Below are positions 20,201-25,838 of a stretch of 64,000 nucleotides of DNA, piece by piece (within the stretch, counting starts at the first letter, position 1; each line of letters opens with the position of its first letter). Source of the DNA: Paraflavitalea sp966211765 (GTDB lineage: Bacteria; Bacteroidota; Bacteroidia; Chitinophagales; Chitinophagaceae). The stretch lies in NCBI GenBank assembly GCA_966211765.1, contig CBIHOV010000020.1, positions 1 through 64,000 of the forward strand, written 5' to 3'. Below the pieces are notes generated by a model. The model searched no databases and was not told the origin of the DNA. It was given only the letters and a program-made list of their open reading frames with translations. The position numbers and the translations under genes are program-made.

Positions 20201-20407
20201 TAAAACAGCGCCTTGGTTTGCAGTGATGGAAAAGTTTCCGTTAGCGTCGGCAGCTGAGCCAGAATTGGAGCCTTTGATTTTAATAGAAGCAAAAGGAATG
20301 GGGTCTCCCTTGCTGTCTTTTACCTGGCCGGTCACTGTGCGGGATTGACCATAGGCCATAACAGCGCACATTGCCAGCGCTGTTAGCAGCGATAGAATCT
20401 TTCTCAT
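17267..20407 (-). CDS. SusC/RagA-family TonB-linked outer-membrane protein (locus 3)
   Basis: 1046 residues. Signal peptide (about 1-20, ending AYGQ), carboxypeptidase-like domain (about 22-100), plug (about 115-235, with VLKGPAATSLYGQRGSEGVI) and TonB-dependent barrel ending in terminal Phe (LKLQF). It is closest in layout to SusC2 (shared NQWFQRN/NQWFHRD, YAPWYAWDSE/YIPWYAWYEG regions). The 5' coding hairpin is present with altered but still paired bases. An unusual phased TTAA-motif array lies 150-208 bp upstream. Confidence 0.96.
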   Translation of the reverse strand: MRKILSLLTALAMCAVMAYGQSRTVTGQVKDSKGDPIPFASIKIKGSNSGSAADANGNFSITANQGAVLTISASGYVTNEAVVGASGAVNVSMQNSGSMQEVVVTAMGVSKSKRSVGVAVQEIQGDKLNQTKQVDLNTALAGRVAGVQVLGGSGAKFGTSTVRIRGVNTLGTGNPLYVVNGVPTDARDVNMDDVESVSVLKGPAATSLYGQRGSEGVIVITTKKGKRNGGIGLEFNQSTTFERVATLPKFQNEYGGGYSQDWYTFKYNPATDNPALQAMDGAKYYDYFADESWGPRMDGTLYAPWYAWDSEDPEYLKQKPFVAQPDNVRDFYNTGVAYNTNVAFSKATENSNTRVSFTNLSRSGVTPNSRQTKNWLSINNSIDLTKQFTLNTNINYVYEYLYNVPAEGYGTQTAGSFNQWFQRNLEIDKLKRYKKSDGSYTSWNINGPRDPSPKYWDNPYTEVYENLTNNKRQRVYGTIGGTYKFNSHLRASLLARADVYNQNYNSRVASGTLNTDAYRTYTNNTRELNFVGSVEYDNEFGDFSVRAGGYVEKRTNYANYVNEATAGGLTIPGYYNIAASKNRPTTNNTETRKEVRSVYGYTSLGWKNMLFLDLNLRNDWSSALPPANNSYLYGGVSSSFVFTELLPQNDILSFGKLRASIAQVGSDIDAYNINQTYTVGLPYDTYPTLSVPNSIPNSVLKPTLSTSYEIGTELRFLKNRIRFDFNYYSREAKDQIINLTIPSTTGYSAALVNAGNIANHGIEINLGGTPIRTKDLTWDIDINLGVNRNEVKKLYLDSKNLVVNPAGQGASFGFVGSPSISVNARVGESYGILIGDGYKRNDAGKILVDDDGYPIVEQNKELGSILPDYTGGVYNEVTYKGFTLGIAIDFQKGGKLMSLTSMGNAGSGLSEITVGNNDKGIPKRNDVAAGGGVRVDGVRESDGKANDVYLDTKEYYESVLSSLWEQWVYDATFVKLREVKLGYNLPKRWYQKLAIQNATFSIIAQNPWLIYSKVKGIDPSQLQTPWFDSGQLPGTRTLGFNLKLQF
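20378..20391 (-). promoter_or_regulatory. Conserved hairpin in the susC3 coding start (compensated variant)
   Basis: CGCTG (20378-20382) pairs with CAGCG (20387-20391) at +17 to +30. Compared with susC1 and susC2, one A-T pair has become G-C, with both arms changed. Confidence 0.45.
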
Positions 20408-20799
20408 GTGTGATTTTAATTAATAAAATAAAATGATGCCGCGAACCAGAAGGAGTATAATGTGACTGTTACGGTGCCAGACATACTAAGATTCCTCCGA
20501 ATTTTCGGGAACTAAGGCAACGCAATTAAACGAAACGCTGTTTATTTAAGAGTTTGTTAACTCACTTTTAACCAGCTTTTAATTCAGGTTAACGTGTGGT
20601 TAACACGAATTAACATGTGAAAGTATTTTAGTAATGAATTTATCAATCTTATACAACCCAATAGCAGCGGGCATTTCAGAGGAAAGCAAAAACACACTGT
20701 TTCAGACAACAACAAATCTGAAAAAGGTTTTTCATTCTACTAACTACGTAGACTACACTATATTCGTTATTTAATTTTAAGCACATTTTAACATACCCG
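20408..20799. other. AT-rich intergenic region upstream of susC3
   Basis: 392 bp without a gene. It holds the susC3 promoter area and two arrays of TTAA motifs, described separately. No clear TAnnTTTG box was found close to susC3. Confidence 0.6.
20557..20614. repeat. Helically phased array of six TTAA[C/T] motifs
   Basis: TTAAC or TTAAT begins at 20557, 20568, 20579, 20589, 20600 and 20610, so successive steps are 11, 11, 10, 11 and 10 bp. The intervening bases are not conserved, which argues for a protein-binding array over a simple tandem duplication. It lies 150-208 bp upstream of susC3. Confidence 0.6.
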
Positions 20800-20815
20800 T
20801 TAACGAGTGATTAAC
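20777..20815. repeat. Second short phased TTAA array
   Basis: TTAAG at 20777, then TTAAC at 20788, 20800 and 20811 (steps 11, 12, 11 bp). It overlaps the stop codon of the helix-hairpin-helix barrel gene. Confidence 0.45.
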
Positions 20816-22857
20816 ATAAGCTGGAGCCTGAATTCTGTCTTCTTCCGGGTGAGCATTTCGTCAAATCCACTACCGATAAGCGTTTTATCCGGAAATAAAA
20901 ACTGTGCCAAACGAAACCACACCACACAATCAATCTTTCTGGCACGCTTACGGAACAGTATAGAGGATACATTCTGCTTGCAATTGATATAATACCGAAG
21001 GCCTTTGCCACTAAACTGGGGTATGGAAAAATAATATTGCACATCCTGTTCGTAAGCATAGATGCGGGCATTATAACCATCCGTTTCGAAGAATTGAATC
21101 CGCATATTGGCGGAGAAAGAATTTTTCGGCGCATAAAAGACTTCTGTGAAGGCAGCAAAACCTTTTTCAGCGATTGCTGCTGCACCTGCCTGGTACCATA
21201 CCAACTCAATCCTGCTCTTCAGCATAATATCAGTCGTTGCCTGAAACATTACCTGCGTGCGCCAGTTTTGCCGGATGGTTTTTAACACGGGCTTCAAGGG
21301 GCCTTCGTCTGCTGTGCTATTAGCAGGTTTGTGCTCATACCGGTATCGGCTTGAGAGTTCTACCCCCTTATTGGGTTTATACAGTAGTTGCAAAAGATAT
21401 TCGGCTCCATTGCCCGGTGCATTGACCCTGTACTTCAGCCAGGGAAAACGAAAGCAATCGGCATAAGCATCCAGCTGCCAGTATGGCGATGGCCTCACAC
21501 TGAGGCCGGCATACAATCCCTGTTCATTGCCCGGCAAATAATTTTCCGTAAAAGCATTTCCTTGCAGCGATTGATAATCCCTGGCCATCTGCCGGTAAAC
21601 AAGGGCTATATCAACTTTCTTATCAAGGCTCATCAGCAGGCCATTCAACAGCGCTTTGTGCATTTGCTGATCAATGGCCGCCTCTCCATATATATGCAGG
21701 TTGCGGTGGGTAAAACTGTAATCCAGGCTGTGATTGCCCCAGTGCTTGCCTTCTACAGAAAAAATATCATAGGGTTCTCCCGATCGTTTAAACGGTTTGG
21801 AAAATCCGTATTGAACAGTATTGAACCCCATATGCCAGCCTGGACGGCTATACCGGACTGCACCTCCGGCAGTGATCCGCTCCAGATTTTGACGGTCATT
21901 TAATTCAGCCAGCGTGCGGTGGTAACCGGAAGTCAGCACGGAAGTAATGCTGTCATTGACCAGGTTGGCATCCGGTTTACGGAAAGACGCAAATACGGTA
22001 GTTTCCCAATTTTTGTGTTGAAGTGTAATGCCCGCACCCCGGTGAAAATAATATTCACCTGCTGCACTGTAGGGTCTTAATACAGGCCCCTGCCGTTTTA
22101 CCTGCAGCACCGCAGCGCTTTTTTTAAAGGCCAGACTTTGCCAGTGTATGAGCCCCTGCCCCATGTTGACTGTAAAATCGCCCAGCGCCAAAGCTTTTAC
22201 TTTACCCAGCTTGCGCGCAAAGAGATGATAAGAGTAAAAATCAAACCCTGCTTTGGATGATCCCGCAAATAAGGATTCCCCGGCATCCTTATCGGCCGTT
22301 ATACCATATTGCAGCAGGTTATTGTAATTATACCGGTACCGCGAGAATACACGTACTCCGCTGCCCAGGTAATGATCTTTATCGGGTGTAAGCGGAGGCT
22401 GAAATCCTTTCGACCTTTCCAGCACCTGCGAAGCCCTTACCACCAGTGCATGAGAACCCGCCACCAGGCGCCTGCCAAATGGTGCTGCCGGATTTTCGCC
22501 ATTACCTATTATCACCAGTGGCAGCAGTTGCCGGATGGTGTGCAGATCCCATCCAGGTATGGCCTGCAACTCGTGCACACTTACCAGCCTGCCCAATAAA
22601 CTGCGGTAGCGGAGAAAGTTGGCTATTTGTAAGGCATTGAGCAAGGGCAGCGCTTCCAGATCGGCCAGGGTGGCTGCATTCAGATCCAGCGGATGACGGC
22701 GCAGCGATTCCAGCTGTTGCCAATAGCTGTCATCTTCATTCTCCATTTCCGTTGTTTCGGCCTGATTTTCCAATTGCTGTTCTGGTACAGGCACGGGTTC
22801 CTGCGCAAGTGCTCCACAGGACACCATAATGATCGAGAGGGTAAGCAGTGTTTTCAA
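20800..22857 (-). CDS. Helix-hairpin-helix outer-membrane barrel-like protein
   Basis: 685 residues. A signal peptide (ending ALAQ, residue 19) is followed by an acidic linker and two helix-hairpin-helix units (about 57-83, LDLNAATLADLEALPLL, and about 93-113, VHELQAIPGWDLHTI), as in ComEA-type DNA-binding proteins. The remaining 560 residues are rich in alternating aromatic beta strands, as in outer-membrane barrels. HHH motifs usually bind DNA backbone; here they would be periplasmic. The TTG start overlaps the stop of the upstream gene by 4 nt, so the two are translationally coupled. Function is not established; DNA uptake is one idea. Confidence 0.75.
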   Translation of the reverse strand: MKTLLTLSIIMVSCGALAQEPVPVPEQQLENQAETTEMENEDDSYWQQLESLRRHPLDLNAATLADLEALPLLNALQIANFLRYRSLLGRLVSVHELQAIPGWDLHTIRQLLPLVIIGNGENPAAPFGRRLVAGSHALVVRASQVLERSKGFQPPLTPDKDHYLGSGVRVFSRYRYNYNNLLQYGITADKDAGESLFAGSSKAGFDFYSYHLFARKLGKVKALALGDFTVNMGQGLIHWQSLAFKKSAAVLQVKRQGPVLRPYSAAGEYYFHRGAGITLQHKNWETTVFASFRKPDANLVNDSITSVLTSGYHRTLAELNDRQNLERITAGGAVRYSRPGWHMGFNTVQYGFSKPFKRSGEPYDIFSVEGKHWGNHSLDYSFTHRNLHIYGEAAIDQQMHKALLNGLLMSLDKKVDIALVYRQMARDYQSLQGNAFTENYLPGNEQGLYAGLSVRPSPYWQLDAYADCFRFPWLKYRVNAPGNGAEYLLQLLYKPNKGVELSSRYRYEHKPANSTADEGPLKPVLKTIRQNWRTQVMFQATTDIMLKSRIELVWYQAGAAAIAEKGFAAFTEVFYAPKNSFSANMRIQFFETDGYNARIYAYEQDVQYYFSIPQFSGKGLRYYINCKQNVSSILFRKRARKIDCVVWFRLAQFLFPDKTLIGSGFDEMLTRKKTEFRLQLMLITR

Positions 22858-23702
22858 TCGATGCGTTCTTTAGTGGAAGTAAAAATGAGGAGCAGTCCGG
22901 GTGTGATGCCTAACTGGGGATGATAGCTACCCATAATATCAGCCCGTATATTTTTCCAGGCCCAGCCGGCACCGAGCCAGGGAGTAGTAGCAGCGGTGGC
23001 GATACCTGCACGCATAAAAAACCGGTTATCCAGCGCATAGTGGATGCCCACTTGTACATTCACCCCTTTATTTTCTTCTTTAATAATATCAGCGCTCACC
23101 AATAGTTTTTCAGATGCCTCATACCCGCCCCCGATCTTGTATACCCAGGCCATTTTTTCCTGTTCCAGTTTTCCGTACTTGCCGCCGGAGGGATTGAATA
23201 CATGCATTCCTATATGCACCTGGTTGGTAATATGCCAGAGGGTGCCTATTTCTACGATCACGGTTCCATCGCTGCCATAGCCTGCAGCCCGCATCATGGC
23301 ATAGTTGAATTGTACCCCCAGGTCTACCCTTCCCAGTTTTTTACCATATCCAAGGCCCACCTGCGATTCATTGTACTCACCCGACCCCAGGTACTGGGCT
23401 GATATGCCCCATCCGCCAAGTTTAGTGGGCAGGGCGATGATGGCGTTGTAACTGTTCAGTTTTTCCTGCAGAAATCTTTTTTCAGCATACACTCCTGCCC
23501 CTGCCTGGGGAAGGCGGGCCAATGCGGCCTGGTTGGCCATGCAGGAAAAAACATCAATAAAGTGGTGGCTGTAGGCCCCCTGGCCTATATAAGGCGCCGC
23601 CTGTGGATAGCGAAGCGATTGTGCGCTGGCAGGCCATACAGCCAGCCAGCAGCAGGATAATAACCAGCACTTCAAAGTGCCCGGCAAGCAATGGTTTTTC
23701 AA
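22854..23702 (-). CDS. PorV/FadL-like outer-membrane barrel protein
   Basis: 282 residues with a signal peptide (ending PASAQ, about residue 28) and a beta-rich body. The early segment (YSHHFIDVFSCMANQAALARL) recalls the N-terminal 'tags' of the PorV/PorQ and OmpP1-FadL-like barrels of Bacteroidota, followed by repeated amphipathic strands (GGWGISAQYLGSGEYNE, LGYGKKLGRVDLGVQFNY). The start is TTG at 23700-23702, needed to include the signal peptide. It is the first gene of a two-gene unit with the helix-hairpin-helix barrel protein and is divergent from folD. Exact function is unknown. Confidence 0.65.
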   Translation of the reverse strand: MKNHCLPGTLKCWLLSCCWLAVWPASAQSLRYPQAAPYIGQGAYSHHFIDVFSCMANQAALARLPQAGAGVYAEKRFLQEKLNSYNAIIALPTKLGGWGISAQYLGSGEYNESQVGLGYGKKLGRVDLGVQFNYAMMRAAGYGSDGTVIVEIGTLWHITNQVHIGMHVFNPSGGKYGKLEQEKMAWVYKIGGGYEASEKLLVSADIIKEENKGVNVQVGIHYALDNRFFMRAGIATAATTPWLGAGWAWKNIRADIMGSYHPQLGITPGLLLIFTSTKERID

Positions 23703-23754
23703 TTGATTAGTTTTGGATTTGAAAAACTAACGTAAAAATTTACAAAACAGATTT

Positions 23755-23762
23755 TACCTTTG
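23755..23762 (+). promoter_or_regulatory. -7 promoter box of folD
   Basis: TACCTTTG matches TAnnTTTG exactly and ends 4 nt before the folD ATG, which predicts a leaderless or nearly leaderless mRNA. I see no good -33 box at the usual spacing. Confidence 0.6.
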
Positions 23763-23766
23763 CGCC

Positions 23767-24642
23767 ATGCAAATTTTAGACGGGCAACTTGTATCACAGG
23801 CTACAAAAGATGAATTACGACTGAATGTAGGCCAGTTAAGGACTGAAGGCAAGAAGATACCTCACCTGGCCGCGGTGCTGGTAGGATCCAATGGCGCCAG
23901 CGAAACCTATGTAGGCTCCAAAGTGCGCACTTGCGAAGAGATAGGCTTTAAATCCACCCTGATACGCCTGGAAGAGGATATCAGCGAGTACAAACTCCTC
24001 AATGTTATTGCAGAACTGAATGGCGATCCCGATATCGATGGCATCCTGGTGCAGCTTCCTCTGCCCAAACATATTTCTGACGAAGAAGTGATCAATGCCA
24101 TTGATCCTACCAAAGATGTAGATGGCTTTCACCCCATCAGTGTAGGTAAACTCGTGCAGGGCTTGCCCACTTTTGTGGCAGCAACACCGCATGGCATCAT
24201 GCTGATCCTGGAACATTATAAAGTTGAAACTAAAGGCAAACACGCCGTAGTGATAGGTCGTAGCAATATTGTGGGTCGCCCCATGAGCATTTTGCTCAGT
24301 GCCAATACCAATCCCGGTAATTGTACGGTGACCCTTTGCCACTCACAAACCAAAAACCTGAAAGAACTTTGTTTGCAGGCCGATATTATTGTAGCGGCCC
24401 TGGGTAAACCTGAGTTTTTAACAGCTGATATGGTGAAAGAAGGGGCAGTTGTAATTGATGTGGGCATTACCCGCGTGCCCGACGCCTCCAAGAAACGTGG
24501 CTATGCAATCAAGGGCGATGTTGATTTTACCAACGTAGCGCCCAAATGCAGCTATATCACCCCGGTTCCCGGTGGTGTAGGTCCCATGACGATTGCCGCC
24601 CTGATGAAAAACACCTATGCCGCCTGTCAGGCGAAGAATTAG
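23767..24642 (+). CDS. folD: Bifunctional 5,10-methylenetetrahydrofolate dehydrogenase/cyclohydrolase
   Basis: 291 residues, full length. It interconverts methylene-, methenyl- and formyl-tetrahydrofolate in the cytoplasm, supplying one-carbon units. Signatures are YVGSKVRTCEEIGF (catalytic Lys), DGILVQLPLPKHI, the NADP-binding VVIGRSNIVGRPM and the C-terminal PVPGGVGPMTIAALM. It stands alone, with a promoter box directly before the ATG and a long structured region after it. Confidence 0.98.
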   Translation: MQILDGQLVSQATKDELRLNVGQLRTEGKKIPHLAAVLVGSNGASETYVGSKVRTCEEIGFKSTLIRLEEDISEYKLLNVIAELNGDPDIDGILVQLPLPKHISDEEVINAIDPTKDVDGFHPISVGKLVQGLPTFVAATPHGIMLILEHYKVETKGKHAVVIGRSNIVGRPMSILLSANTNPGNCTVTLCHSQTKNLKELCLQADIIVAALGKPEFLTADMVKEGAVVIDVGITRVPDASKKRGYAIKGDVDFTNVAPKCSYITPVPGGVGPMTIAALMKNTYAACQAKN

Positions 24643-24733
24643 GGCTGTTTTCTCCGGAATTTATCACAAAATCAAGGCAATTTCTCCTCTAACTGACTAA
24701 AAATCAGATTGTAATGTTATGCCTCAAGGTTTC

Positions 24734-24891
24734 GTAATTGCACTGGGTGTATTCGCCCTTGCATGCGAATTGGGTCATATCCTGTTGATACTGTGCCTAT
24801 TCTGTGCCCCGTAGTTGCACCCGGATTTTATCCCGACTTGCACTGTACAGGCTATGTCAGTGCAAGTCGTAGGCTATTGCAGTGCAATTAC
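24734..24891. repeat. Nested perfect inverted repeats built on TTGCACTG
   Basis: Outer arms GTAATTGCACTG (24734-24745) and its exact complement (24880-24891). Inner arms CGACTTGCACTG (24834-24845) and its exact complement (24858-24869). A partial fifth copy (TTGCACCC) is at 24815. The inner stem has a 12-nt loop and should form a very stable hairpin, but no T run follows. Confidence 0.6.
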
Positions 24892-24986
24892 TACTGGACG
24901 ATCGGGCAGTGTGGCAACCTCCGGTTAGCCTTTTACAGGATAACGCGCTGCCCTTACACAGGCTTCTCCAACAAACAGGAATATTG

Positions 24987-24994
24987 TAATTTTG
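24987..24994 (+). promoter_or_regulatory. -7 promoter box of queE
   Basis: TAATTTTG matches TAnnTTTG. It ends 6 nt before the ATG at 25001 and overlaps the TTG codon at 24992, so a start at that TTG is unlikely. Confidence 0.55.
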
Positions 24995-25000
24995 CCGGCT

Positions 25001-25624
25001 ATGGAAGTAAGTGCAGTACCGGCCGTGATCAGTTTACCCGTCATGGAATCCTTCTACACCATCCAGGGAGAAGGCTATTACCAGGGCAAAGCAGCCTATT
25101 TCATCCGCCTGGGCGGCTGTGATGTAGGCTGCGTATGGTGCGATGTAAAAGACAGCTGGGACGCTTCCAAACATCCGCTGCAAAGCATTGACGAAATGGT
25201 ATCAGCCGCCGCCGCCTACCCTGGCAGGTTGGCCGTTATTACCGGTGGTGAACCCCTCATGCACAACCTGGATGCCCTCACCGCAGCGCTGCATGAAGCT
25301 GGTTTTCAGACCAATATAGAGACTTCAGGTTCTTCGCCCCTCAGTGGTGAGTGGGACTGGATATGCCTCTCTCCCAAAAAATTCAAGTTTCCCCTCCCGG
25401 AGATCCTCCCCCTTGCGCATGAGCTGAAAGTGGTGATCTTCAATAAAAGCGATTTCGCCTGGGCCGAAAAATATGCCGCACAGGTATCCCCCACCTGCAA
25501 ACTATACCTGGCGCCCGAGTGGGACAAATCGAAAGAAATGACCCCCCTCATCATCGAATACATTAAAGAAAATCCTCAATGGGAGCTCTCCATCCAAATA
25601 CACAAGTACATCAATGTGCCTTAA
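25001..25624 (+). CDS. queE: 7-carboxy-7-deazaguanine synthase
   Basis: About 207 residues. A radical SAM enzyme that turns 6-carboxytetrahydropterin into 7-carboxy-7-deazaguanine on the way to queuosine. The motif ESFYTIQGEGYYQGKAA and the cluster-binding CDVGCVWC (CX3CX2C) are visible, then DVKDSWDA and TGGEPLMH. The ATG at 25001 is preferred because the promoter box covers the upstream TTG; a shorter start at the Met before ESFYTIQGEG (25052) is also possible and would match the usual family start. The QueD-like paralogues that would feed it are at 51.5-52.4 kb. Confidence 0.94.
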   Translation: MEVSAVPAVISLPVMESFYTIQGEGYYQGKAAYFIRLGGCDVGCVWCDVKDSWDASKHPLQSIDEMVSAAAAYPGRLAVITGGEPLMHNLDALTAALHEAGFQTNIETSGSSPLSGEWDWICLSPKKFKFPLPEILPLAHELKVVIFNKSDFAWAEKYAAQVSPTCKLYLAPEWDKSKEMTPLIIEYIKENPQWELSIQIHKYINVP

Positions 25625-25838
25625 CGGGATAAGCGCCTTTTTAGATTGACAATACCACCAGATCCTCCCCCTCAGCGATATTGGCATCTTTTTTAGCGTT
25701 ATTGCAGGAGAATTCCCGATGTATATGCTATATCCGAAATAATCCGTTGTCTCTTACGTTTTTAACAATTGATAATTATCTTACAGGTAGAAAATAACGT
25801 CTAGTTATAAAGACCGACTGAAACAACAAAAATTTAGC

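Larger units (their letters stand above)
24643..25000 (+). other. folD-queE intergenic region with nested inverted repeats
   Basis: 358 bp with no credible protein gene. It holds two perfect 12-bp inverted repeats, one inside the other, both built on TTGCACTG, and the queE promoter box near the end. Confidence 0.6.

Noticed and set aside
20557..20614. CRISPR array in place of the TTAA repeats
   Set aside because: Units are only 5 bp conserved with 10-11 bp period; no repeat-spacer structure and no cas genes.
24763..25122. 119-codon open frame overlapping queE
   Set aside because: It runs through the nested inverted repeats and into the well-supported queE gene in another frame; Cys- and Tyr-rich with no domain.
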